This document shows, one piece after another, positions 24,224 to 35,695 of a stretch of DNA of 64,000 nt. Position numbers and translations under genes: made by a program. Under the pieces are notes generated by a model. That model saw only the letters and a program-made list of their open reading frames with translations, was not told where the DNA came from and did no database searches. Source of the stretch: Lactifluus volemus (Eukaryota; Basidiomycota; Agaricomycetes; Russulales; Russulaceae); assembly GCA_022376515.1 (NCBI GenBank), contig WTXI01000091.1, positions 62,001 to 126,000 on the forward strand, written 5' to 3'. Each line of letters opens with the position of its first letter. Within the stretch, counting starts at the first letter, position 1.

Positions 24224-25175
24224 TACGATGCTAGCATTGATCAGACATCGTCCCGCCTCACGACAACCACCAGTGTGACTTCCCCAACTGTTCAGTCGAC
24301 TTGTTCTTCTTCAATGCGGTCAAAAACTGCAGGAATTGCAGTAGAGCTCAGCTGATGCCCGCACCGGTCGTGAACTTGCTCGATCTTGACGACACTTACA
24401 CTTGGCCAGCAATGAGAGGGAGCACATCCATCTTGGCTGCGGTGACGAACAAGGTGCTCCCTGCACTCAAATCACTCAATATGGTATGCCATATTTTTAT
24501 AGTTGTTGATAATAACATGTCCACGTAGCAGTTAGCAACACCGATGAAGAGGCGGCGCCACCTTCGCCACCCGTGACTGCGACTGCCACCGCGCCGTCTG
24601 CTGTACTAGTAGCACCAGCGACGGCTCCTGCCAAATCAAACCTCACGGCGGGCCTCCTTGCATCTGGTACCCCCTCCAATTCCCTTGCCACCGACACGCC
24701 CGAGCAGTCATCGCAGCCCCAGACACTTGGTACTTTCAACACTCTGCTCTCGCCTTCATCACCACAGGTGCGTCCCAGGTCACCTCCCGCGACGACAGTC
24801 GGGTACAACGCAACACCCTTCATGAGCCCCACGTCCTTCCGGTCAGCAACAACATCTCTCATGAACGCCGGGACCACTTCCTGGGTTGCGACGTCTGCTG
24901 CTACTACTACAAAGTCATGTAGCGGTGACTCGGCTCGGCCATGGCAAGCAACTGGACCAGGTGGCGACAAGAGCATCCGGGATGTTGAAAGAGTGAAGGC
25001 CCAGGCAGGGATTTGGGGTGTACAGAATCAGATGGCATCGTTGGCTGGCGGTTTTGGGTCGTTTGCGAAGCCCACAGCTCAGAGCGTTCGTTGGAGGGAG
25101 TTGTGCACCCGCCGGGGCGGGCGACCTGCTTCAGTGAGTTGCAGTAGATACTGTTATAATAAACTACGGATTTAG
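24224..25175 (+). pseudogene. Unit 2 tail fragment, Ala/Pro/Ser-rich
   Basis: Two exon-like blocks are visible. The first (about 24,270-24,480) encodes a TSPTVQST stretch, is interrupted by a stop (VELS-stop), and then NLLDLDDTYTWPAM and GSTSILAAVTNKVLPALKSLN. After an intron-like gap ending CACGTAGCAG, the second block (about 24,540-25,140) encodes TDEEAAPPSPPVTATATAPS and ends GIWGVQNQMASLAGGFGSFA. It is low-complexity. LLDLDD resembles a clathrin-box motif (inference). The family is not recognised. It follows every NLR in the array, so it duplicates with the module. Confidence 0.5.
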
Positions 25176-26322
25176 ATTGTTTTCGTATTTTTTTCTTCAT
25201 TCCATATAGGCTACGTATATGTATGACCGGCGGTGGTACAGCGATTCCTTTTTTTTCTCTTTCTTTCGGGTTTTTTTTGTAGAAGCGAAAGGGAACGGCA
25301 TCTCGCATAGTGTTGCCGCAGTCCGGTCCGATGCTGCTCGAGTTGACAGCTCAAATGTAACTCGCACCGTCGAGTTGACACTGGTGCAACTAGCGAGTTA
25401 TCACATCACGGGACTTAGATGTCTAGCCAATAAGGACTCATGATGACCGTTTAATTCACACGCCACATTTTGGAAGCTGCGCTGCGACAAAACATGGCGT
25501 TTGTCATGTTGTGGGTGCATTATCTACTGGACACATGTCCTATATACATTACTTGAATGACGCTTGTGCGACTACCCAAGCACACTACAGATTAGGGGCA
25601 CTGAGTCGCATGCAGTGGAGGACTGAGGCAAAGTTTGTCAGTGAGAGCCTGAGCCATGCACGTACATCGGTGTTCCTGGCTCGCGTTGATGCACCAGGAG
25701 CATTTGCTGTCCATGATGCCCATGCCAATATTGCCAATCCGTTTCAGCAATCCAGATAGTTGTCTTGGACTTGGAAGTACTCCCGAAGGGGAACGAGGAT
25801 GTCCAACACAAAGCTTCAGGATCTGACTTCTCGATGGGGGATCCACAGAGGTAATTGGGGTAGAAGACAAGAACGAAAGATTCTAAATGAACGGGGCTGG
25901 TATGGTTAAGTAGTGTAAGGACACCCAAGTTGAAGAGAAAGATGACTATGAGGATGAGGACCGCAAAAAATCAAGGCAAACCCCGAAAAGGTTTATAAGC
26001 CCACGTGGGAATTCCATATATGGCAAGGGTTCTCTGGAGGATACTTGATCAGGGCGGTCAGTTCCAGCCAACCCTCGCTCGCGCAGTTGGCAGGTGGGAA
26101 AATCAACTCGCTAGTTGCACCGGTGCGGACTCATTTTCCCAGTTGTAGTGTGAGTTGATGACAAATCCTGACTGTGTGCGAGTTTCACCGGTGCAGCACC
26201 GGACTAGCTTCGATCTCATTCAATGCTATCGTGACATAAAACGAAGCAGAGCCTAACTTCCTTCCTTCCTTCCTTCATCCCCCAGGCCAGAGTACACTCT
26301 CCAGGGAAGGGAAATTCAAACC
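25176..26322. other. Spacer between units 2 and 3
   Basis: I see no gene that I can support. The stretch 25,300-26,050 is clearly homologous to 45,950-46,750 after unit 3 and partly to 56,210-56,420 after unit 4. Short open frames there are not conserved in phase between copies, so it looks non-coding. A CTTC microsatellite lies at about 26,260-26,275, shortly before the GH20 start. Confidence 0.5.
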
Positions 26323-27818
26323 ATGCTGCCACGACCCTTCAAAAACCTTCTCCGTCATATTCGTCGTCCTCCCATTGACCAACACGCTCTTGCCTCAGTC
26401 CTGCCATCTCCAAACCGGCCCACCGATCTCTGTGCTGTGCCTCGCACCCTCAAATTCGTTCACGATCTCAGTTGACGAGGTTCCCAACGCGCCCAAGGAC
26501 CCCATCGCGGCCGCTCAGCGCACGCATGCATAATTTCTCAGCGATGATCTTGGTAGGCTCGTGCTTGGCCGGGTATAGACGACTTTGGAGCGATCTCAGA
26601 GTCGGATGGTAGACCAACGCTCAGACGACTCGTCTTGCGACTCGATTACTACCATGCCCACACGCAGACAAATAGAAACACCGGGAGCTTAGGTACATTG
26701 GGATCTACCGTTGATGGTGATGATGCGCCGGTGGTGGTGGTGGTACAGCCCATCGAGGTGGAAACCAGGATGCCTATTGGGACGCGTGACAAGGGGGTTA
26801 GTCTTGTCGTACCCGCAGACGGAAGTCATGCGGTGCTCAAGGCCAACTCGACACTTGGCTTGTTTAGAGATCTCAATACGTTCACGTTGTTCAGTCAGTT
26901 GTGGTTCACAGTACCGGGAACTGTTTACATGATCGGTGCCCCCGTGGAGATTCAGGATTCCCCAGCTTATGTACGTGCGTGCATCCGATTTCCCGGGCGT
27001 CTTCTGAGTTTTTGGAGATGACATCAGCTATATCGGGGGTTCTTGTTGGACGCGGCGCGAAATTTGTACGTGCTCTGTGTTTCTTTGGTACTTTTATGTC
27101 AAGGGCTTATGATGCGCACATAGCTTCTCAGTATCTGACATTGAACGCACGCTTGACACAATGTCATGGGTCCATGTAAGTCATTCTTTCTTGAATGTTG
27201 TCAGTGGGAACTGACAATGGCTGTGCAGATGAATACGTTTCACTGGCATGTTGTCGACAGCCAGAGTTTCCCGCTCGTCGTACCCGGATTTACAGATATG
27301 GCGGAAAAGGTCGCATATAGTGCTGACGCGGTTTACACCCCACAAAACGTTGCGCATATCGTGTCCTATGCCGGCCAGGTGCGTCCCCCACTCTTCCCAT
27401 CATCCTCTATTCAACCCGAATCGATACTGCTGCAGCGGGGGATCGACGTTCTTGTTGTACGTGGTATTCCAAGACTCGGAACGAAAGGGAAGGAGGTTAA
27501 TGTACGTAATAGGAAAACGCCTGGACATACCTCGGCCATCTCGAAAGCTTATCCGGAACAAGTCGCGTGCGCCGATGCGAAGCCCTGGGGTACATACGCC
27601 AACGAGCCGCCCGCGGGCCAACTGCGCCTCGCCTCTCTCGTGACGATCGATTTCACGACCAGTCTGCTGAGCGCTGCTGCGAAACTCTTTCCCTCGACAT
27701 TGTTCGCCACTGGCGGCGACGAGATCAACACGCGGTGCTATCAAGATGATCCACAACAGGATCTCGCTGGAAGGATGCTCAACGAAGCCCTAGACGTGTT
27801 TACCCAGGTCATGCATGG

Positions 27819-28750
27819 TGAACGTACTCTGGAGAGCACGGGCGAGTCCGATGAAAGCAAGGGGGAGTCGACGAAGACTTGTGGAAACGTGCGCGGGAAT
27901 GATGAAGACGCTCGCGGCATGTTTTCGGATCGGAAGCGAACGAGGGTCGAACGCGCGAGGTAATCGAACACCTGGTAGTAGCCGGAGCTATAACGAGTGA
28001 CAAGATAGAAGTTTAAATGAGCAAAACGAGAGTGATACAAGACGAGACGAGACGACAAGAGCAATATATCTTCTTGCGAGTGCGAAACGAGGTGATCCTG
28101 AATGAAAGTAGTATATTGGATGCCCTTCTAGGTCAATGGGCAAGGCCTTTATATGTGATTTTTCTGTAAGTAACTCAACGAAAAAAGGGAAAGTCTTTTG
28201 AAGACAGTGCTAGACAACACTGCTCCCTAGGACATCCTAAAGTAGTGTGAAACCAAAGATAGTCAAAAGGAAGGGGAATGTAAGGGTTCAGCCAAGGAGG
28301 TGCTGCACTGGCAATGCTCCGAACAGCTTGCCCTTGCACGCGACGTCGCTCGATGGTCCGTAAAAATGGGGTAAGGGGCGTGAGAGTGTGATAGCGCGCT
28401 GATAGGTGGCGTCTCGTAGCACCAGTATAATAGAAAATGTCTGAGAAGGAGGCTAAAAGATCCAAGTAAACTAAAAGTAAGCACTGCCAGAGACTGATGT
28501 GAAGGTCCCAACAATGGGAGATACTCAAAATGTACAAGTTCATACACCTTGAAAGGCTGTCCAACTGGTGTCTTCAGCTGAGGATGCGTCGGAGTCGGTG
28601 ATCGCGGTGATGTAGATTTTGCGGAGAGGCACGGTGGTGGGTTGACGGAGTCAAGACGTCCAAATCGGGTCGATGTTTAGGGCAGGCGCGAGGATGAGTT
28701 TGAATGTGAAAGCAGCTGAATTCGAGGGTGCAGGTAAGGTCCACCTTACG
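27819..28750 (-). mobile_element. 932-bp TG..CA element (probable solo LTR), copy B
   Basis: It is the same length and at the same site as copy A in unit 1 (TSD ATGG at 27,815-27,818 and 28,751-28,754). It shows scattered substitutions against copy A, and its terminal base has changed (TTACG for TTACA). This is inherited by block duplication, not an independent insertion. Confidence 0.7.
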
Positions 28751-29774
28751 ATGGTGCGCTCAGGAGTCTCGGAAAGACGCCGGTCGTGTGGGAGGGTGAG
28801 CTAGATGTCTTACGGGTCTATTGGTGGGACTCTCAACTCTTCTTTGGATTTGGCACAGAGATGGTACTGAACTTTAATCTGACCCTTTCAAACGACACGA
28901 TTGCCCTGTATTTCTTTCTCTCACACACACCCTCTCGAACGTTATTGATAGGGTGTGGATCCCATCTGAAGACGCAGCTGCTGTTGCTGCCAAGGGATTC
29001 CGCTTCATCCACGCGGCATCCAATTCGTTTTATCTGGTAAGGTCATAAATCTTCTTTATATCCCTGCAATTCTTATAAACCACCGTGTGATATAGGACTG
29101 TGGTGCTGGCGGCTAGTTGGGAGATTATCCTCCAGGCAACAGTTGGTGCGAGCCCTTTAAAACATGGCAAAACGTTGCGTGACATCCCCCTTTTTTCGAG
29201 TAAGAGCGCACGCCCTTATTAATCCCTTCCCTCTGAAGGCATATACATTCGACCCACTGGCAAATCTGACCTCAGAGCAAGCATCCCTCGTCAACATTTC
29301 CTCTGGACTGAACAGTCCGGACCGGAGACCCTCTATTCGATCGCGTGGCCGCGCGCAGCCGCATCCGCCGAGGTGTTCTGGACGGGTCCCGAGGGAAACG
29401 ATAGTGCGGCGCTGCCGCGGTTGCACGAGCTCGGATATCGGTTTAGGCGGCGTGGCGTGAAGGCCATTGTAAGGTGGACCTTACCTGCACCTTCGAATTC
29501 GCTGATTTCACATCCAAACTCGTCCTCGCGCCTGCCCTAAACATCGACCCGATTCGGACGTTTCGATTCCGTCAACCCGCCGCTGCGCCTCTCCACAAAA
29601 TCAACATCACCGCGATCAACAGCTCCTTGACCTCTTACCACCACCATCCCTAGTCAGAACCTGCCTGGTATCTCGCGACCTGACTCTGTTTTCCTCAACG
29701 CTCCAACGCTCGACTCTGCTATCCTCGTCTGTACTCGTTTTTGTCAACGTCCCCTCTTCCTTCCTCCTCCTCCA

Positions 29775-32700
29775 ATGGACCCCGTTGTCCCACCTCCTTC
29801 CTCTGGGGAACCCCCCGCTCTTCCTATTCCTTACAACCCCTCACACCCTTCCCTACCCATCCCTGTCCCCCCCGGCCTCGGGGACGTGCATTTCGTCACC
29901 GGAGCTACCTCTCTCCCCACCTTCACCATCGACCTCCTCCCTACCCCTCCTTCCTCCTTTTTCGACGCGACCGTCAATGGCAGCGTTACCCGAGCGGCCC
30001 TCGACCGCCTCGGGGAGTTTTTCAGCCATGGCTTCACTACCCCTTCCTCCTCTCCCGACTCCGCTGTCCCCAGAGACCTTTGGTTTCGTGTGGCAGCCAA
30101 CATTGTCCTCCAGATTCACGGCGGCATGCGCCGCTCGTGCATGACTTTCGACCCAGAACTTCCTAATGAAACTCACCCTCTCCCTCACCCCTCCACCGAC
30201 TTGGAAGCCTCCGTTGCCGCTACCGCTGCCGGAGTCCGCGCGATCGATTCTTTCTTCTCCTCCTTCATCACCGACCCCGCCCACTGGTCGCTGTGCATGC
30301 GTTGCCTTGAAAACTGCAACACGGCCTCGATGGAACAACGCTTCCAAGCCGCCCTCATGTCCTGCGGCCACGACTTTCAAATTGCACACACTTCTGTTTT
30401 CAACGCCGCTCACCGGGACCTTTCCCAGCTGGCCGATCGCTGGATCGCCGATCAACTCACGGAAATTAAAGCTGCATTGATTGGGCATGTCCTCGGACTC
30501 CCTTCCGACACCTCCCACCCTGAACTCAATTCTTGGGTCAAAGACATGGCCCGGCACATCTCCGACTATGTGATTCCCTCTCTAGCGGAAGAGGAACGCC
30601 GCACCACTGTCGCCGCACTGACCCGCGAGTCCCTAGATGATGCACGAGCCCAAGTGGCTGCCCTCCACAAAGAAGAATTTGCCCGTCTACAGACTCAAGC
30701 TTCCCGCGAACTCTCTGAAGAGTATGAGGCCTACCGTGCCTCTCTCCGTCAACAGATGGACGCCGATTTCCTTGCATACAAACAACAACTCCGCATCGAG
30801 GCACAGGAGGCCAAGGAAGCAGCCCGCATCGCTGCAGTCCAGGCACTGCCCCCTCCTCCGAAATCTGCCGCCAAATCCTCTCGTAAGACCCATCGCGTGG
30901 ACCCCCTTGCGCGCCCTCCATCCCGAGCCCAGTCTACCCACCCCTCCCCCAACCGCACCCCTCAAGCGTCTCCAATCTGCCCCCCGGACGAACCCCCTGC
31001 TCTTTTCCTCCCGGGTCTGGGAATCCCCCCGGCTTCCCCCGTCCAGGCCTCGACTGAACAACCCATTCAACCTATCACTTCGGCCCCTCCCCCTGCAAAC
31101 CCTCCTGTTCCTATCCCTACGACCTCATCTGTACCAGGCCTCTCTGAAATCATGGCTCATCTTTCGTCACTCTCATCCAAGGTGAAGAACCTCGACTTCA
31201 GAGTCGAAGCGCTAGAGGGCTACCCTGATTTCGGCCCCGACTTCGACATGGACTATGGAGACCCTCCACAAACCGCTGTGCCGCCCCTCCCCCAACCCAC
31301 GGGATGGGACGGCCCCTCTCCTCCCCCTGTCGCACGCATCGACGACCACTCTTTCCCTCCCCTCCCCCCCGCCAACGCACCACCTGCCTCTACATCTATG
31401 GCCGCCCCTCCATCCGCTCTGTCCGTCGCTCCCCGGCCGCCACCCCCAGAGGTGGACGACGCCTCCTCACCCACAGCCCCCTGGATTAGTGCTGTCCATG
31501 GACGCCGGAAAGGGAAAGGGAAACAGGCCGCGACACAACGGTCCAACATACGCCAACCTAGTCCTCCAGTACCTTCTTCTCAGTCCCCTCCACCCTCCTC
31601 CGTTCTCACTAAGGAGGACCTTCTCAAGATGTCCCGCACCCAACTCTTGGCCGCTTACCATGCTAAATGGGGCAAGAAATTGACCAACACCAATCTCACG
31701 ATCCCTGCCATCGTCGATCTTTACCTCACCAAGCCTCTCGCTCAGAAACCACAGCCCACCAAGACCCCTTCCCCTTCCCTCACCACCGACTACCTTCTCA
31801 TCCGCACCTCCCCTGTCCTGCTCCAAGAGCCCAAGCGAGGCGATCAAGGAACGATCACCAGGGACCTCCAGAGGGCCATCCGACAATCCACGGTACCCTC
31901 TGACGGCGTCTCCCTCCTTGCTGGACGCTGGCAAGGCCCCAACTCACACAACTTCGTCCTCACTTTTGCTGGTTCCCCTCCCATGGAAGCGATCTTCCGC
32001 CTCCAGAAAATCCTCACCGATCCTTTCCCACCTTGCCTTCTCGCCCCTCAGAAAGTCTCCGTCCGAGTCCTCCTGAATGCAGTCCCGATCATCCGGGATG
32101 AAAATGGCAACCTCCCTTCTGAACAAGACCTTCGCCGAGAACTGGAATCCAACCCTGTTTGCTCCGGCATCACCTTCCTTGCCGCTCCTCGCTGGCTGAA
32201 GAAGGATATCAACTTCTCCGCCCGACACTCCTCCATCCTCCTCAGTCTTGTCGACCCAGATGGCAAAACCGTCCCTTCTCTCATCCGCTCTCCTCCCGCC
32301 CTCTTCGGCCAACGGGTCACCGCCCAACGCTTTGAAGCCAGACCTACCCTCCAACAGTGCAACCGTTGTTGGGCGTTAGGCCACCAGGCCACGCGCTGCC
32401 GTGTCCCGGAGAATAAAGTCATCTGCCCCCGCTGCGGTGGCCCACACCCTCTTGAACAACATGCTAACCTCTGCCCCAACCTCCTCTCACATAAGGAACC
32501 ATCGGTCTGCCACTGCGAATCCACATGCCTCAACTGCACCAGGACCAAACGAAAGTCAGGGAAAGGCCCCTCTCCGGTCGGACACTCCGCCCTCGACGTC
32601 TCCTGCCCTCTCCGTGCTGCTTATCGTCTCCCAACCCCCTCAGAGGGCGAAGAGGCCCCATCCTCGCCCATACCTACCACTTCCCGTGCTCTACCAGAGG

Positions 32701-32909
32701 CTGCGCCTATCTCTGCTATCTCCAGACCGCGCCCTGTCCCAATCTTTCATGACGTCAACCCAGTAGACGCCTCCAACTTCCCGGCCCGTGTCCTCTCCCT
32801 CGCCTCTCGCCCTGATGGCCCCTCCACCTCCGAACTTGCTTCTTTGTCGCCAGAGGAGCAACGTTGGCTCAAATTCGAACGTGCGGCTGCCCGTCGTCAA
32901 TGTCTCTAA
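29775..32909 (+). CDS. LINE ORF1, gag-like RNA-binding protein with CCHC knuckles
   Basis: 1,044 codons, unbroken. The N-terminal half is Pro/Ser-rich with a helical, charged region (about residues 280-370, DDARAQVAALHKEEFARLQ and following, likely coiled coil). The C-terminal part has CNRCWALGHQATRC (C-x2-C-x4-H-x4-C, about residues 862-875), followed by CPRCGGPHPLEQHANLC and a further Cys-rich CHCESTCLNC. Proteins of this type coat LINE RNA in the ribonucleoprotein. The gene overlaps ORF2: the stop TAA at 32907-32909 lies 4 bases after the ATG at 32900 in ATGTCTCTAA. Confidence 0.88.
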   Translation: MDPVVPPPSSGEPPALPIPYNPSHPSLPIPVPPGLGDVHFVTGATSLPTFTIDLLPTPPSSFFDATVNGSVTRAALDRLGEFFSHGFTTPSSSPDSAVPRDLWFRVAANIVLQIHGGMRRSCMTFDPELPNETHPLPHPSTDLEASVAATAAGVRAIDSFFSSFITDPAHWSLCMRCLENCNTASMEQRFQAALMSCGHDFQIAHTSVFNAAHRDLSQLADRWIADQLTEIKAALIGHVLGLPSDTSHPELNSWVKDMARHISDYVIPSLAEEERRTTVAALTRESLDDARAQVAALHKEEFARLQTQASRELSEEYEAYRASLRQQMDADFLAYKQQLRIEAQEAKEAARIAAVQALPPPPKSAAKSSRKTHRVDPLARPPSRAQSTHPSPNRTPQASPICPPDEPPALFLPGLGIPPASPVQASTEQPIQPITSAPPPANPPVPIPTTSSVPGLSEIMAHLSSLSSKVKNLDFRVEALEGYPDFGPDFDMDYGDPPQTAVPPLPQPTGWDGPSPPPVARIDDHSFPPLPPANAPPASTSMAAPPSALSVAPRPPPPEVDDASSPTAPWISAVHGRRKGKGKQAATQRSNIRQPSPPVPSSQSPPPSSVLTKEDLLKMSRTQLLAAYHAKWGKKLTNTNLTIPAIVDLYLTKPLAQKPQPTKTPSPSLTTDYLLIRTSPVLLQEPKRGDQGTITRDLQRAIRQSTVPSDGVSLLAGRWQGPNSHNFVLTFAGSPPMEAIFRLQKILTDPFPPCLLAPQKVSVRVLLNAVPIIRDENGNLPSEQDLRRELESNPVCSGITFLAAPRWLKKDINFSARHSSILLSLVDPDGKTVPSLIRSPPALFGQRVTAQRFEARPTLQQCNRCWALGHQATRCRVPENKVICPRCGGPHPLEQHANLCPNLLSHKEPSVCHCESTCLNCTRTKRKSGKGPSPVGHSALDVSCPLRAAYRLPTPSEGEEAPSSPIPTTSRALPEAAPISAISRPRPVPIFHDVNPVDASNFPARVLSLASRPDGPSTSELASLSPEEQRWLKFERAAARRQCL

Positions 32910-35695
32910 GCCATATCAAGATATTGTCGGTAAACATGCGCCGCCGCAATCACATGATGCATGCCCTTCTCCAATCCTCCGATCATCACATCCTCGCGGT
33001 CCAAGAACCCTGGTTCGGCCACGTCTCCACTTCTCGCTCTGACTCGGATCCTGACGGCCTCCCAATCCTCGGAGGGGCCGCCAATGACAAATGGACCTGT
33101 CTGAGCCCTATTCTCACACCTGGCCAACACGCCAAAACCCTCCTTTACGTCCATCACTCTCTCATGTCCGCCTGTTCTCCAATCCTCCGATCAATCGACG
33201 GCCTCTCTTCCCCTTCCGGCATGGCCGTTGACTTCACGTTCATTTCCGCACCCTCTTTTCGTCTCTACAACTTCTATCACTCCGTCCCGGATCATGGGCA
33301 CGGCCTCCACGGCCTCCTCTCCTCCTCCATTGACAACACGATTCCCACCCTGGTCGTAGGCGATTTCAACACTCACAGTGCCATGTGGTCACCTCCTGGA
33401 CACGCTCTCTCCTCCTGGGGCCCCCTCCTCGAAGATTGGATAACGTCACAGGACCTCGCCTGCCTAAACCCTCTCGGTACGCCCACCTGGAAGGGACCCC
33501 CGGGACATGAACCTTCCGTACTCGATCTCTTTCTCGTTAACTCCCTGGCTGCCGCCACCCTCGATCTTTCTCCTATCACCATCTCTTTCGATCTCTCCCT
33601 TCACTCTGACCACGCCGCTCTCTCCACCGCTCTCTCCCTTCACTCTCCTCTTCCTCCCCCTCCCACCCGGGAACTCCCGGGGTTCAAAGTGATCGATGAC
33701 ATGGAAGACGCCTGGCAACATGCCTTCCGGGCCCTCCCGATCACTCCCCCAATCACCTCTGAAGCCGACCTCTCTAGGGAGGCCGATCGCCTCATGCAGG
33801 ACATCGACACGGTCTGCTCCGACTTTTTCGACCGCCGCTCAACCCCGGACCCCCGGGGGGCCCGGTGGTGGAACCAAGAGTGCTCTGCCGCTCTCACCCT
33901 TTGGAAGCAGGCCCCACCCCCTCTTCGTGCACCTCTCTACCATGCTCTCCGTACCACCATTACAAAGGCCAAGCGCGATGCCGCTCACGACTTCCTCAAC
34001 CACTGCTCCCCTGATAACCTCTGGAAAGCTGCACGATGGCGACACGGCCGCTCGGTTTCCCTCGTCCCTCCTCTTCTCGACTCTACCACAAACTCCTTGA
34101 CTGTCGACCCACCTGCCATGGCGACCATCCTCCAATCCCGGTTCTTTCCACCCCTTCCCCCTGGGAAGGTGATCACACTCCCTTCAGACCCCCTTCCTTT
34201 ACCTGCCCGTCATCATGGCCCTGTCACTCCTTCCGAAATTCGTTTGGCGTTGGCGCCCACTTCCAATAAATCGGCTCCTGGCCCCAGCGGCATCGGCTAC
34301 AAACTTCTAAAATGGGCCTTCGCCGCTTCCCCCTTGCGCTTCGTCACTCTCTTCTCGGCTGCTCTCTCCCTCGGAGTCCACCCTTGGCGGGCAGCCCGGG
34401 TAGTTGTCCTCCACAAACCAAGCAAGCCGGACTACTCCCTGGCCAAGGCCTACAGACCCATAAGCCTCCTAGAATGCGCCGGCAAGCTCTTGGAAAAGAT
34501 AGTCGCCAAACGCCTCCTAGCCGACCTCAACACTTATCACATTCTTCCCCCCCTCCAATTTGGCTCCCGGGACTACAGCAGCGCTGTAGATGGAGCCGGA
34601 CACTTGGCCCATCTAGCCCAATCCTGCCTTAAGGCCGGACACGTTGCTGCGACCATCTTCTTTGACATCCAGGGCTTCTTTGACAACCTGAACCCCGCCC
34701 GGGTCGCACACCTCCTTCACATTTACGGCTTTCCACCGCCCCTGGTCCAATGGACCCTTTCCTTCCTTTCCGATCGGACGGCCTCACTTTCCTTCAATGG
34801 TTACACACACGACCCCCAGTCACTCTCTTACGGCACCCCTCAGGGATCACCCCTCTCGCCTATCCTTTCGGCTATTTATACGGCACCCCTCCTCACTCTC
34901 CTTAACTCCTCGGACTCCTCTCCCTTTACCTCCTTCCAGTTATATGTTGACGATGGCTGCATCACTGCCAGTGGGGAAACGTACCGCTCTGCGGCGTCGA
35001 AGGCCGCGCGTTTGTACGAGCAAGCAGCTTCCTGGCTCTTTGATGTGGGGCTCCGGCTCGACCCGGAGAAGACGGAATTCATGATCTTCCGCACCCGCCA
35101 TGTCGAACGCCATTTTGGCCCTCATTTAACTCGCCTTGCCCTCCGTGATCCCTCCAACGGTGAGTACACAGTCAAAGCATCCAAGGTTGTTCGATACCTT
35201 GGTATCTACTTCAACCCCACGCTTTCGTGGAAAGAACACGTCTCCATTATGGCCTCCAGAGCCCGCTCCTCCCTAGCGGCCCTGGGGGTCCTCGGCAATT
35301 CTATTCGAGGCTTAGACTTCGCTAACTGGCGCAAAGTCTACCTCGCGGTAATTCTTCCAATTATCACGTACGGTTCTCCCATTTGGTTCACTGACGTCAA
35401 ACAGAAAGGCTTGGTTCAGCCCCTTCAGGTGGCACAGAACCAGGCCTGTCGCCGCCTCAGTGGCGCTTTCCGTACTACACCTACTGCCCCACTTCATCAC
35501 TTACTTAGCATCCCACCTGTACGATACACCCTGCTTAAACTCAGGACCCAGTACGTCGCTCGCCTCTCATCCCTTCCCCCATCCTCCCCCCTGCTCACGT
35601 CGGTCTGGTCCAACCCCATCTCACGATGGCATCTCACGATGGCATCTCACGATGGCATCTCACCTTCCTTCCCCTCACGAACCTTTGGTCTCTAG
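32900..35695 (+). CDS. LINE ORF2, AP-like endonuclease and reverse transcriptase
   Basis: I place the start at ATG 32900 (MSLSHIKILSVNMRRRNHMM), which gives the usual KIL.xN opening of EEP endonucleases; the frame is open from 32864. Endonuclease motifs are AVQEPWFGH, VVGDFNTHSAMW and SDHAALS. RT motifs are KAYRPISLLECAGKLLEKI, FFDIQGFFDNL, GTPQGSPLSPIL and the catalytic LYVDDGC (about 34,940-34,960). The protein nicks target DNA and primes cDNA synthesis on the nick. The frame ends early at 35695, just after a 13-bp tandem repeat. The natural continuation lies in other frames to 36794. Confidence 0.9.
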   Translation: MSLSHIKILSVNMRRRNHMMHALLQSSDHHILAVQEPWFGHVSTSRSDSDPDGLPILGGAANDKWTCLSPILTPGQHAKTLLYVHHSLMSACSPILRSIDGLSSPSGMAVDFTFISAPSFRLYNFYHSVPDHGHGLHGLLSSSIDNTIPTLVVGDFNTHSAMWSPPGHALSSWGPLLEDWITSQDLACLNPLGTPTWKGPPGHEPSVLDLFLVNSLAAATLDLSPITISFDLSLHSDHAALSTALSLHSPLPPPPTRELPGFKVIDDMEDAWQHAFRALPITPPITSEADLSREADRLMQDIDTVCSDFFDRRSTPDPRGARWWNQECSAALTLWKQAPPPLRAPLYHALRTTITKAKRDAAHDFLNHCSPDNLWKAARWRHGRSVSLVPPLLDSTTNSLTVDPPAMATILQSRFFPPLPPGKVITLPSDPLPLPARHHGPVTPSEIRLALAPTSNKSAPGPSGIGYKLLKWAFAASPLRFVTLFSAALSLGVHPWRAARVVVLHKPSKPDYSLAKAYRPISLLECAGKLLEKIVAKRLLADLNTYHILPPLQFGSRDYSSAVDGAGHLAHLAQSCLKAGHVAATIFFDIQGFFDNLNPARVAHLLHIYGFPPPLVQWTLSFLSDRTASLSFNGYTHDPQSLSYGTPQGSPLSPILSAIYTAPLLTLLNSSDSSPFTSFQLYVDDGCITASGETYRSAASKAARLYEQAASWLFDVGLRLDPEKTEFMIFRTRHVERHFGPHLTRLALRDPSNGEYTVKASKVVRYLGIYFNPTLSWKEHVSIMASRARSSLAALGVLGNSIRGLDFANWRKVYLAVILPIITYGSPIWFTDVKQKGLVQPLQVAQNQACRRLSGAFRTTPTAPLHHLLSIPPVRYTLLKLRTQYVARLSSLPPSSPLLTSVWSNPISRWHLTMASHDGISPSFPSRTFGL
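35617..35664 (+). repeat. 13-bp tandem repeat causing a frameshift in LINE ORF2
   Basis: The unit CATCTCACGATGG occurs three times in a row (35,617-35,655), followed by a partial fourth copy, CATCTCAC. Because 13 is not a multiple of three, each gain shifts the frame. The downstream coding continues in frame 1 after the repeat, whereas ORF2 enters in frame 2. Confidence 0.85.

Noticed and set aside
29853..30557. A 234-codon frame on the - strand of LINE ORF1
   Set aside because: It is antisense to an unbroken 1,044-codon ORF with zinc knuckles, with no motif of its own.
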